Shown here: positions 46,287 to 58,009 of the stretch, in pieces
Position numbering within the stretch: position 1 is the stretch's first letter
Layout: every line of letters starts with the position of its first letter
Assembly: GCA_905221605.1 (NCBI GenBank)
Contig: CAJNDS010002614.1
Coordinates: 30,001-94,000, forward strand
Reading direction: 5' to 3'
Length of the DNA: 64,000 nucleotides
DNA from: Symbiodinium natans
Taxonomy: Eukaryota; Sar; Dinophyceae; Suessiales; Symbiodiniaceae
Notes under the pieces: model-generated
What the model was told of the DNA's origin: nothing
Database searches by the model: none
The model's input: the letters and a program-made list of their open reading frames with translations, nothing else
Translations under genes and position numbers: made by a program

Positions 46287-47084
46287 CCTGCTGAACTCCC
46301 TCGCAACGCTTTGACCATTGGCTCCTTCTCTGTGATATCCTTTCAGCTGGTCTCTACGCGTTTGCAGAGCTTTGGATGACTTGACTCGAGCTGTCCGAGA
46401 TTGGCTTATGCATCATGCAGTGTCTGTCTTTCGATGATGGTGTGATGGCTGTAAGTCATTGTAAGTCTGCAGTCGAGTGTCAAGCACAGCCCAGGAGTCT
46501 GTCAGACCTCTGCCATTTTCAGGGCCACTACCAGACAGAAAACACCCACACATCATTGCTTGAGGCGATGTGATGCAGCATTGCCTAGCCAGTTGATCAG
46601 TTCCTCCCCTTTGGCCCCGGCCGGGCATCTTCGAGAATGAAGACCTTGATTTTAAAAAAGGAAAGCAACAGCTCCAGAGAAGCTTCATGACAGCCTCGTA
46701 AACTGCAGGCTTGCAGCTGGCTCTGGGTCACGTTGTAATCCCGGAGTGCGGTATCTGAGTAGCCTCAACGGCAAGACTTCTGGAGTTCGCCTGCAGTTAC
46801 ATCATGTCAGTATGAGCCTTAGGACTAGGCTTCGGAGGCTGAAGGCCTTGCCGATATCCATCGACGTCGTCCCTGGTAAGGCATAACAGTCGCATTGGTA
46901 CACTTGGCACTAGAACTGCACTGAGTCCCAAACTCATGGCTGCACGAAGGCAGTGCCAGAAGTCGAGCTGGTGAGATTGTTTGGATACGAATGCTGTGCA
47001 CAGACTCAAAACATGGTCAGCTTGTGCTCGGCGCAGGGTGCATATCACAGAAACAGATAGTCGTTCTCGAATGTTCTAGACTAG
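46287..47084. other. No gene assembled
   Basis: A minus-strand frame at 47000-46797 reads like a protein C-terminus (QSHQLDFWHCLRAAMSLGLS, VPMRLLCLTRDDVDGYRQG), without further support. Confidence 0.3.
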
Positions 47085-47355
47085 ATGCCACCAAAAAATG
47101 CTAAAGGGGACATGGCTAATCGGCTGAGCCCAGGTGGCCATGATTCTGACGAGCATGTTGCAATCCGCTCATTTGGCGATGGCTGCAAGATTCCAGATGC
47201 ATATGGCAGCATCGTGACAGCGATTCTCAAAGGGGCCATTTCTTCTCGTCCGTCTTCACGTGGATAGAAAACCTCGGGAACCGAGTGAAAAGGCTCCGGC
47301 TCGAACTGAAGCTGAACTTGGCCTCTCAAGTCTTTGACAGCAACTCGCATAAGGA
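47085..47355 (-). CDS. Candidate exon, unrecognised
   Basis: Between the GT microsatellite and the stop at 47085, the minus strand reads VAVKDLRGQVQLQFEPEPFH then SVPEVFYPREDGREEMAPLR and IAVTMLPYASGILQPSPNER. Composition and length look coding. The longer frame upstream passes through the microsatellite and is not real. Family unknown. Confidence 0.33.
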
Positions 47356-47368
47356 CCACACGGTCGCG

Positions 47369-47485
47369 GTGTGTGTGTGTGTGTGTGTATGTGTGTATGT
47401 GTGTATGTGTGTATGTGTGTATGTGTGTATGTGTGTATGTGTGTATGTGTGTATGTGTGTGTGTGTGGGGGGGGGGTGTGGGGGG
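47369..47485. repeat. (GT)n/(GTGTGTAT)n microsatellite
   Basis: GT repeats and eight-base GTGTGTAT units, ending in a G run. Confidence 0.95.
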
Positions 47486-47596
47486 CATGCGCGTGTGTGC
47501 ATCCAGAAATACAGAACTGGAAACTTCGGTCCATGGGTGTGAATGACGGAATGTGATGTTCTTGACAAGTAGTCCACAGCGGCCACAAATGTTGTC

Positions 47597-47695
47597 CAGC
47601 GCGTGCATGTGCGTGCGTGTTCGTGCGTGTGCGTGCATGTGCGTGCGTATGCCTGCGTGTGCGTGCATGTACGTGCGCGGTGGGTGTGCGCTTGC
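47597..47695. repeat. GTGCGTGC-type minisatellite
   Basis: Alternating GTGCGT/GCATGT units over about 100 bp; alternating purine-pyrimidine sequence of Z-DNA type. Confidence 0.85.
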
Positions 47696-49962
47696 GCAGA
47701 AACAAGAATCAATAACCAGAGCAGGTTTTGCAGGCCGTTGAACGCTGGATAGAATTCTCAGAAAGGGTCTCAACTGACGGATGCAATGCAGCTCCCTTGC
47801 CAAGTGGCGGCTCGATGTCATAGTGGAACTGAGCCTGCAGGAGATCAGGTCTGCCAGGGCGCAAAGCGCCGGTGATTGGGCATGCTCTAGGATGCTTTGA
47901 GTATTTGGCTTCTGACCACAGGAGCCTGGGGAATGGCTGCCTCGGGCAGCTTCGATATCCGAGCCTGGCCATTGCGGTCATACTGATGCTTTGAGTCCCC
48001 TGGCACATCAATTGCTCCTACTTTCGACCGAGCGGGGACTATCCCACCTGATGCTGAAACTGGTAGGTCGTCTCCTTCCCAGCAACAGTACTCACCACCT
48101 GCGCAGGGGGGTTCCAGCTTCCTCAACCGGCGGTACTGTTGCCTTTCTTTGCATGTGGCACCCTAGGATCAGACAGCTTGGCCTTTCTTCATCCTTGCAA
48201 GGACCTACTTTCCCTGCCTTCAAGTCGTGGATATATGCCTGATGAAAGCCACTGGTCCTGGGAGAGGCAAGACTTCGTGGCATGCTGCGCTCCCGCGCAA
48301 GTCCCTACGCTTGTGGGACAAGCTGGGAATCCGGCACGAACTTGCGCCCATCCAGCGGTGCCAGGTTTCGCGTGACCTGCACTTGGAAGCACTTGGATGC
48401 ACTCACAGGTCAAAACCCCTCAATGCCCCTTTGTCATGCTACCCAGCCTCGCCAGGGAAGTGTGACCAACCCTGCACCAAGAACGAAGAGTCGGGTTGAG
48501 ACCGCTCAAGACACATGTAGCAACAACCAGGGGCGAGCAGCGCTCTCTGTAGTCACTGCTGAAAGGTTGGACACCGTTGGACCCTTAAAGCTATAGGCGT
48601 GCCGCATGCCTGACGCCGTGACTCAGTTGATGCAGCTGTCGTGCAATGCGAAATTCTCAAGTTGGCGCTCTGCAAGTAACCCCAAGACCAAAGCCCCCAA
48701 AACTCGCATCCGAAAGCCACCTGAAGCCTCAAATTCTCAGCACGGGATTCGATCAAACGTGTTTCGCCTAGAGCTTTCGGCCCCACATGAAGGCTTTTGG
48801 AAAATGTTGGGGGGTCTTGGATAGATGGTTGAATGGTTGAACATGACCAACATTGCATGATGTGGTCAACGCGTCGTTGAAACAACGATACCTTGCACCC
48901 CAAGTCGGCACGTCGGTCGACGACGCGCGTTGTCCGTAGATAGGGTCGCAGCGGTTTTGCAGGCCTGCTTAGCGACATGGAAAGACGCCGAGCACGACAA
49001 CATCCCCCGCCCCAGCATACATTCTGAAGACAACGCTAAGGAGCCGAGATGTGTTTTTCGATCCCTTGGGTGTAGCCTCACGTTTCGGAAGTTGGAGGTG
49101 TCTGTTAAAAAGGCTCATGCGCCTCACTTGTGCACCTTTGCGCAACATTGGCCGACGTGCTTGTGAAGAGCACTGCCCTTTCACCTTGGGCTGCTGGTGG
49201 AAGCCGAGAATGCACCCCCCAAACTTCATTGTTTGCGCCGATCCAAGAGCAGTTGCCTCATCGTCGGCTCAAAAGCCGTGGCCGTGTCTATCTTAGAATG
49301 AAAATAAAGCACGTCCTCGTTCTTCACATTTGTGGCCGAACTCCGCGTCTTCGTGTCGTCACGTCTGCAACCACGTCTTCGCTTCTGCGGCCAGAAACCA
49401 CATCTTTATGCCTGTCTGAATCTTCGTGTCTGCGACCGTAAACCTCGAGCAATGCTACGGACAGCAATGCAGGAAACGATGGCAATGCGTAGTAAACTAA
49501 GGCAACCTTGATTCAAGTTCGCAAGCCGCATTGACATCGGACTTGCTGCAAACCAGCACTGTGTTGCAAGCTATCTGCACTCCCACTCAAATCCAATGCA
49601 AATATTACAAAGGAGGAAGTCTTTTTCCAAATAGTGCAAGACCCTGACCCAGACGACAAGTTAGGAAACCCTGCAGACCTGCTGGAGCAAGCGGGCTGCC
49701 AGAAGGGGCGTCTGCAGAAAGGACGCTTTCGCAGGGGCATGAGGATCTCTGTGGGTCTACATAAAGCGTTGGGTTCCCCAACATGTGAGGGCCCTTGATG
49801 GAGCGCAAAGAATATCAAACAACCGCCTGTCCGCAACACGAACTCGCTGAGCTACAGCTGAACATGCTAAGTAGTTTAGGGTCTCATTCTTTGCGGTGAG
49901 GGCACCTTCTTCCTGGACCGCAGTCGCAATAGACACAAATGGCGCCTTGCGGTGATACTTGC
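47696..49962. other. No gene assembled; one exon-like piece
   Basis: The minus-strand frame 48088-47887 after a GGGAAG|G acceptor reads DDLPVSASGGIVPARSKVGA then IDVPGDSKHQYDRNGQARIS to a stop. Further exons of the ERV-domain gene should also lie here, but I could not identify them. Confidence 0.35.
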
Positions 49963-52900
49963 CATCTTCAGCATCCGAGAACGACAGGTGCTTGATGGTG
50001 TGGCTCACATTGGTCATCCTGAGCCCAAAGTTGTCGAAACATGTCGCAACCAGGTAACAAAGCCTCCCCAGATCAACCCCACAGTGGAACGTCTCCTGGG
50101 GTTCAGCGTCTGATCGCCACCACCGGCCATGAGCTCTAAGTGCCCAGGCACACGGGGCACCTCGCGAAATCGACTCAAACAAAGCAAGAGAAGCGCCAGC
50201 TGTGCATCCAGCTGTGCCTGCAGCCGGCCCCGGGCATTGCAGCCACGCTCGAAGGTCTCCAGCACAGCAAGAACAACGGGTGAGCCATCAAAAACAATTA
50301 AGCAGCTGTCTAAAAGAACAGATAGATGGGTATCAAGAAACAGAAGACTGCCGATATCTGAAGGAAAAAGAGAGAGAGAGGCGGAAAGCAAGAAAGAACG
50401 CTAGAAATCAAGAGCGAAGTACAGAACGACGGAAAGCAGGAAAGAAAGGAAGTAAACACCAAGAAAGAAAACAACAACACAAAGAACCAGACATGTATAT
50501 ACACATGTATGACGTTTTCTGTAGATATACATATATATGTATATGTATAACCGATAATCAGGAAGATCTAGCAGAAAGGACGAAGACTGAAAAGCATGTA
50601 CTAATCTCGAGAAAGTCTGCAGAGGCCTCGTGGTGGGTACCCCAGCCGTAGCTCTTCATCTTCACCATCCTTCCAGGCAGGAATGCAAAACAATGAAATG
50701 CAGCTCTTGGTGAATTTCGCGAAGAACTCCTCAAGTTTGTGGCAAGAACCTTTGGGCTGCCAACTGCTGTCCCAGTCCTTTCTAGCCAGCGGATGATCTC
50801 AGCCTCGTGTGAGGGCTGCGCGTCTTATCCCGTCTTCACCCCAACTTTCCTGCAACTTCATCTGTAACTTCCTGAGCAGATTGAGCAGCGCCTCCCCACG
50901 GCGGCCGTCGTAGACCGAGAATGACCCATCGGCCTCGGGGAATTCGAGGCTCAGAGTTGCTGGCGGCTTCAAAATGAAAGGCGTCTGCTTCTTATCAAAG
51001 CCCAGTCTTCCCGTACTGCGCCGCATCGGCCAGGAGCACCCGGGCATGCTGTGAACCGAAGTCGTGAGTCGCCCAACTACACCAACCTACCAATCGCCAT
51101 GGTGGCATCGCTCTTACTGGCGTGATACCAGCGCTGTTTGCTTCTGTTTCGGAAATTGTGCTTGGAAAGTGTGCTTGGATGATGGTGCCCGTTCGACTCC
51201 CAAATCGAGTTCGGAAGTCGATTCGTGCACTTGCGAAGATGACCAAGTCCACTCATCCGCATGGCACGCAGCTTAGTATTCATAACTGAACTGAACAGGC
51301 GTTTGATCGGCTGTAGAGATCGGCTCGACTGGGTGCTTCTGGTTGGTTGGCATAGTCCGACACTGTGGTCCGCTACACATCTGCCTGCTGCACGATCTAT
51401 GTTGAGAGAATTGGCTACAGCTGCATAAGATGCCGAATGCCTCACCTGATCATCTTCGCGAGTGAATTTGGCTCTGTAGCATTGAACAGGGCAGCTTGGC
51501 GCTCCGGACGTCGATGATGACTGATGTGGCCAAGAGCCATCCTACACCGCATCTACACGAGCTCCCAGTCCGCTGGCTCTTGGCATCACACCGACGTTCA
51601 CAACACCTGTATGGATCTCTCACCCGGGTCATGTCAACCACTGCTCTCGACTGGAAAAAGGAAAACCCAGAAGCGAGAGTCCCATTCTTCGACTAAACAC
51701 GACAAAACTGGGCGTCAGAGCCCGAGAACTTGTGGATCTTGTGGCGTGGCAGGCTTGGTATCGCCCCGGGCCTGAGCCCGGGGCCCTGGTGCCTCGTCCT
51801 GGGCCTCGCCCTCTCTCCGGGCTGCGTTGACTGGGCCACTACACTACGTATATCTTTATATCTTCCTATGGTCTTGGGAGTCGACTGTGCAGCTGAAGGT
51901 AAAGGCCGGTCAACCTCCGCGGAGTAACAAAGGCAAAGATCAGTGTGGCAACGCACGGGAGTCAAGCAAACTTCACCACCACCGGGGCTACCTCTCTAAA
52001 GTTTTTGTCGGCAAGGAAGCATACGGAAACCTTCGTTGGAAGAGCCGAAACACTTTGACTCAATCCCATGGTGCATCACCGTCGGAATTCGAGAGAGCAG
52101 TCCTGCTTTGACTTCATTTCTTCTAGTAAGCTGCACGGGCTATGTTTTTGCAGGTGGCAGCGAGGCTTGTCCCCAGTAGGCGGCATATGTCACTTGAAAA
52201 ACTAGCCATCCCCACGACACCGCATCACACTGCCAAAAGCCAGGCAAACTTCTCTGTTTGAGAATGCGGGGGTTCGGGACTCAAAACGAACAGGTATACA
52301 AGCAACAGCAGAAGCCGGGAGAGTATGTGTGACAAGCCAAATGCTTACACCACAACTGGAAGTTACGCAAAATTAGCCCAGAGGCCTGCTCTTATCATAG
52401 CCAGGAACTTTGCTGGCGCTGAGGCACCGCAGTAGCGTGGAAAAGTGCTGACATCCGCCCGCGGGCGCGCAGCATCATGCAGCTACAGTTGTTCATGGCA
52501 ATGCCGAGGGGACTATGGTGAGGATGGATAGGTCATGGACTCCTTCGTGTCATAAAACCCTAGCAATACAGGAGCAACGCCAGAATATGAAGGTCAAGGC
52601 TCAATGCGAAGGTAACACTGAAAAACGGCAGGAAGACAGCCCAAACAGTTTGTCACACGAAAAAGCTTCTGCAGGAACACGTAGCAGAAAAGAATACAAC
52701 AGTCGCAACAACTACCACCCAAGGACTTGCAGATTTGAGAATGCATGGCTGAGACCCAGCATCTCTCTAGCTGCATAATATGTACTGGGGTGCCTTCGTC
52801 TCTCGCGCGAAAATGACATCGCCGCTTCAGGCGTGCGCTGGGCCTAGTGGATGTCGCAAGTGGCGCATCTCTAGCAGCTTGCAACCGCTAAGTTTGGCAA

Positions 52901-55900
52901 ATGCTACCGCCACTTCAGGCATCCGAAGCCACATGCGTAAGTGGATTGAAACTAAACCCTCTCGTGTCATGGCTGTCACCACAATTTCGGAGTGGCCACC
53001 GCAAGGTGGTCCGTGAAACCCAGTCGAACTGGAAATGGCCTGTTTTACAGGACACCCAGCCGTACAAATGGCGCTTATTTGAAGCACCAACCTGTCTAGA
53101 CTTGCGGCACCTCCACTAGTTCACCCACACCAGGAGATGTGTCTCGGCTGGTCTTTAAAACCGTTTGTACTCAACACTCTGCCCACCCGAAACACCCTAC
53201 ACAGTGGCATCGCAGAGTTATCTCCCAGTGGGGTGTCCTTGTCCCACGTCGCTCAGGCGGTGCATGATCTGATTGAGCGATTTGTGGTCGGCGTCATGTC
53301 TGGCAGATGGGCGCACAACACATGGCCTCTGAGTGCAAAAGGAGAGCCGACCTCCTCCAAACTGCAACTGCGACGCCTTCTTTGCAGCACCTTCAGAAAC
53401 ACGCGCATTGGGCTTAACACCAAAGCTTGCTGGGATTTGCTTGGGTCTCTCACCTGCACATGTTGTCCCAAGATGCCCCAAGGCCCGCATCACAGGTGCA
53501 TGCCGCCGCGCCTTTACTGGAAAACTGGCAGATATGGCATCGAAGACAACTGATGCCATCTTTGCATCCACGCGCCTGGGCGTTCCATGAGGCCATGCTA
53601 CACTCAAGCTCAGGGATCCAGGAGTCATGTCAAAGACAGAGCCTGGAGGATGGGTTTGCTGGCCACACGGATGACTGCATTAAACTGCAACCCCCCCCCC
53701 CCCTGCTGCAGATTCGCTGGAAGATAGGAAGCTGTTGAACCTTCAGTTACCAACCACGACTTCGCACAAGGTGCAAGCCATCAGGCAAGAGCACATGCCA
53801 AAACAGACCCGGGCGTTCGACAGCTTCTTCGCTATTTGCGGATGTTCATATTGCAGTTCAAGAAGGACTACCACAACGGTCACATGAAAATCGTCCCCTC
53901 TTAAAGGATTTCTCCAAAGCTAGGTCGTTCTGCGGCGAACGGGCGCGCGCCTTGCGGACATATTTGCAAGGAGGACAGCAGCGGCCCTGCCAGTGTCAGG
54001 TGCCATCCCAGCTTGCAAGGAAAAAGAAGAAACCCACATATCACGGGAAATGTTTCGAAATCTCCCCCCCTCGCAACATCTGAGAGTGGAGAGGCCTGGA
54101 AATGGCCGCGGCTACCCACGGACGGCTCCGCAGGATGAGAAGGCGGTGGAGGCACGACGCTGGGAGCCTTGCCAAGTTGTGGCTTAGGCGAGTGACATGG
54201 CGGACTAGGTATATTTGGGCGTGGGCTAACGGTCTCAGCTCAGAAAGGCATGTAAGAAGCTGCTTGGAGACTCTAAAGCTTTGGGCTTCAGTGTTTGGTT
54301 TCAGGATGCTTCATGCTTGGGACTGCGAGATTTGGTCAGACTGTGGCGCGAACCTGCATCATGAACACGGGATAGGGAGGCGACGGCATCGGCATTGACA
54401 TTGGCCCACCTCAGCTCGAGAGACAGGCCAATTTGTAGGGGTGATGATGATGTTCGATTCTTGTTTCTAATTGTGTTGCGGGGGGGGGGGGGGGGGAGGG
54501 GGGGCGTTGTGGTTCAGGGGCATTTGCGTCTGGAGGGCGTTAACGGGTTTTTTGGGCAATACACTGTTTTGTAGAGGATTGCTCAGAGTTTGTAAGCTTC
54601 AGGGTTTAGGGTTTGGCCCATCTTTCCCCCAACAAAAACATCAGCATGTTCGCGGGTGGTTTGGAAAGCGTCGGCAGCAATCAATAACCGCCTAATGTCA
54701 GGCGGCTCATTGGCGAGTATGCGCACACGGGACTTGTCCATTCCTCAGCTTTCAGCGTGGGAAACTTGCGGACGCATCTTTGTAAGCATGTCGCCTGGGC
54801 AACACTACCATGGTCTGGATATGACGAGGACACGGCCAAATCACGCTGGAAGAAAGAACACAACAAGCGCTTTTTTTTACTGCCTACTGGATGCGCTTCA
54901 GAGCTTCAGTTTTAACAACTGACACTCACTGAGTGAAGTTTCTCGTGTTTAAACTCATGATAACACCCAGGATCCCAGGACTGCGGTGCGGGAGACCACT
55001 CTTGGTCCTGTTGGCTGCCCTTGGTGTCCGCACTCGCCCAAGCTGGAAGTTGCACCTAGGAGTTCTCTCCACGTATCAGCGTCATGCTCTCAGCAATTTC
55101 AGGCGCAGAAGCAGGTGGAAGACGGAAGGCCATACATACACGTCGGGCTGCGACTGCCACATGCCCGGAGCAGGCTGCTCACCAGGTGCGTGTAGCATCG
55201 TGTAGCACTAGGTGCAGCCGCGGCACATTCTTCGTCGTTGAACAGCGCATCGAAGCACGCTCGAAGATGTAGTCCGGAGAAGGAGTACGATCAACACGAT
55301 GGTCAACACGATATCGCAAGTTACAAGCCTCATTGTCCACCTCCCAAGGTCGAAGTCGTTTTTTTAATCTTTCCAGCAACCGCGATCAGAAACGTTGCGT
55401 TTAAGAAGATTGAAGAAAGCCCCGGCTGCTATTTGCTGCCTACTACGACCACCTCGACGATATGCCAGAATGGAGAAGCTTCGCACCCTCCGCACCCCTC
55501 TCCGCACCCCGCCTTGCTCTCCCAGCGCATCTCTGGGCTACTGGAGCGCGCCCGGTCCCCTGCCGAGTTGGTGGCTCGATGCAGATGACCAGTTCGTGTC
55601 ACTCTTTCCGGTACTTTCCGTGAGTCTGTATTGAATTTGGGATTTCGACCCACACGGATCAACAAACCTCCAGAATCAAAACGACCTCCCTCAGCAGCCT
55701 GCAGTGGAAGAACTGCAGTCAGAGCCTCAGTTTAGCTTAGGCTTTCGTTTCAACACGCAAATAAATGGGAATTGTGAGTTGTGCCATGTTCTCACGGAGA
55801 AAACTGTCTAGTGCGACACTGCAACGCCTGACATGACAATTGACTCCCGAAAGACATGAAAACCAACTATAAGAGAAAGAGACGAGGACATGAAATGGAA

Positions 55901-58009
55901 CGTTTTAAAGCATGACACCAGTCAAATCCACGATCATAATACGAGTCTTGCTCTGGTTTTTGGTCTTTCTCACACGTGTTTTGTAGGTTTAGAAAGGACT
56001 TCATGTGACCGCGACGGCTAGCAAATCATCAGGAAACAAGCGATTCACACAACAATACCATGATGTCAGCCGCTAACAAACTTGCAAACACAACTGCGGT
56101 CGACCGTATATAGATTAGCAAGGTATGCGAGTGACACTCTTACAATCATGGCAAACCCAACTAGTTGTTGGTCGATCGTGCGACGTGCTTGAAAGTGCTA
56201 AATTCAAGGACAGCACAACTAAGATTGTATTAATCGATTGGGGATACATTTGCAAGCAAAGCGAGTGCCATTTTTACAATCAAGGACACGAACCTAATCC
56301 AACAACAAGTCTTTGACAACTGCCTAGTTGACACGTCCTTGGCCAAACTGATGAATCCGTCCCTCGAAGTTCCGTCATGGGGCTGCCTAATGCACATTCG
56401 ACCTTTTGCTACATGCTACATGCAAGCAAGATGCTCATTTCCCCGCAGTGCTGGAATGGCACGTCAGGGACTCCCGATATGATCACAGAGCCAGGCTTCG
56501 CGCTGCGGGTTCCAATGGCTTGCGTGCTTCTTGCTCTGATTTTTTCTTGGCTCTTTTGGAGTTTAGAAGTGGAGGCTGGACTTCAGGGCTTTCAAGGTTT
56601 TCAGGGAGCGATCCCTTCTCACACCTTCCAGTCTTATTGGGGTCTGCTGGAGAGCCTCGTTGGAAAGCTCAACTGCAGGGCCAACACACAACTCTAAAGG
56701 TCCTGTCCAAACGGATCCCTCCCTTTGTCTTTTATCTTTTAAAGAAGTCGGTGCTTGCCAGCACAAGCCTAGAGTCTTGGGAGAAGGCCTTCGGCATTCC
56801 ATGTGATGATATTGCGTGATGCTCTGGTTGCGAAGCCGAGGCTGACACCTTGTACAGCCGCAGCGTGGGGTAGGCATCGATGCCTTTTTCCACGCAGGTT
56901 TCCTTGAAGTCCACGCAGTTCAGCCTTCGCTCAATGCGGGTTTTTTGATCTACGGAGCAATCGGCATAAGACGATTCTCCCGCAGTTGCACTGCACAGTT
57001 GCCCATGGCCCCGTTGAAACGAGGAATAGGCTGGGCTTCGAACTTTATCATCCGAACTGGACGCTCAATCCCATCCTTGTCGGGAAACTTCATGCCTTGC
57101 GGTCGATCAGTTGCTGGCAGCGAAAAAACACTCAAAGTACTGTCGTGATGGGCCTGGCACGTCACCTTTGCCGTGAACCTGATCACAAGCAGCCAACTTG
57201 ATAGATGTTATCGGGCGTGAGGTCACGCCTTGTCAGCAATCTGCTCCCATTCCGGCGCAAACTTCTGACAATGGCTGCACCTAGGTGTCATTAGGGGAGG
57301 TGATCGCCAGCTTACCTTAATTAGCCCAGTGTCAATCCATCTACAAGTTTGAAACGAAGGCCGTCATCCCCCGTTCCAACGGCTTTCTTCAAGATTTGCA
57401 CCGTAAGCCCCCCATCCCCCCATCCCCCCATCCCCCCATGCCGTCGTAACCACAGCACATGGCCGATGCATGCAGCATAAAGCTGTGCTTGCTGCCCATT
57501 AAGCCATGCAGAAAGCATCGTGCTACATGTGCTAGAGCACGTGGCTTCCACACATCAAGAAGGCCACTACTTGCAACTCCTCGGCCAACCACGAACGCAA
57601 ACAAATAGTATTTCGACCTGTACGGGCTCTGAACCCATCTTTGCATCTCTGGAGACTGGTTTTGAGTAACAATTTGGACAGCTTCGCACACCCGAAAGGA
57701 CTGCCTCTCCCGACGTCAAAGAACTGTGTACACGATAGGTTCCGCAGCGATGCTCAGACACATACAGGTCAGGCACCGGGTAGGAACCTCTGAAAGAAAA
57801 GCGAGGCATTGGATGCGTCAGGGGCACCATCCGGCAAAGAAGTTGATGAAGGTGAAGTCATGGCCCTGTCATCTTCAGGCCAGGCCCAAGCTACGTGGCT
57901 ACGTCGGGTCGTTGTGCAAGGCTGGGCAACCTCACCCTGCCTGAATCACATGCTCGAAGCTCTTGTGCTTAAAGCCATCGTGCGAGGAAGACCAATCAGA
58001 GTCTATCTC
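49963..58009 (-). CDS. Thioredoxin plus ERV41/46 protein, PDIL5-3/5-4 type
   Basis: Minus-strand exons: 58009-57941 (HKSFEHVIQ), 57865-57828 (HDFTFINFFAGW), 57280-57229 (CSHCQKFAPEWEQIADK), about 57095-57050 (KFPDKDGIERPVRM), 56924-56849 (LNCVDFKETCVEKG, IDAYPTLRLYK), 50933-about 50851 (ADGSFSVYDGRRGEALLNLL), about 50270-50218 (RGCNARGRLQ), 50160-50096 (VPRVPGHLELMAGG), 50018-49963 (MTNVSHTIKHLSF). The first six form a thioredoxin fold with active site WCSHC; the last three match the ERV41/46 luminal domain (GC..RGRL, VPG, N.SH.I.HLSF). Proteins with both are ER-Golgi disulfide isomerase-like proteins (PDIL5-3/5-4 of plants). Expected role: oxidative folding or ER-Golgi cargo cycling. The phase fails between the third and fourth exons, and the N-terminal ERGIC part and 3' end are missing from my model. 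One intron spans about 5.9 kb. Confidence 0.72.
53218..53628 (-). CDS. 136-codon frame inside a long intron, unrecognised
   Basis: An uninterrupted minus-strand frame, protein-like in places (ASVVFDAISASFPVKARRHA, VMRALGHLGTTCAGERPKQI), lies inside the 5.9-kb intron of the thioredoxin/ERV gene. Another piece (TAMTREGLVSIHLRMWLRMP) is at 53000-52900. It could be a nested gene, a decayed mobile element or chance. Confidence 0.22.
   Translation of the reverse strand: MTPGSLSLSVAWPHGTPRRVDAKMASVVFDAISASFPVKARRHAPVMRALGHLGTTCAGERPKQIPASFGVKPNARVSEGAAKKASQLQFGGGRLSFCTQRPCVVRPSARHDADHKSLNQIMHRLSDVGQGHPTGR
54480..54504. repeat. Poly-G tract
   Basis: About 25 bases of G with one A, followed at about 54600 by a short TTTAGGG-like piece. 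Confidence 0.9.
57411..57440. repeat. CCCCCCAT minisatellite
   Basis: Three to four copies of an 8-bp CCCCCCAT unit, within an intron of the thioredoxin/ERV gene. Confidence 0.85.

Noticed and set aside
47085-47821. 246-codon minus-strand ORF as one gene
   Set aside because: The middle is a translation of GT and GTGC microsatellites. Only the 3' part (47085-47355) was kept as a candidate exon.
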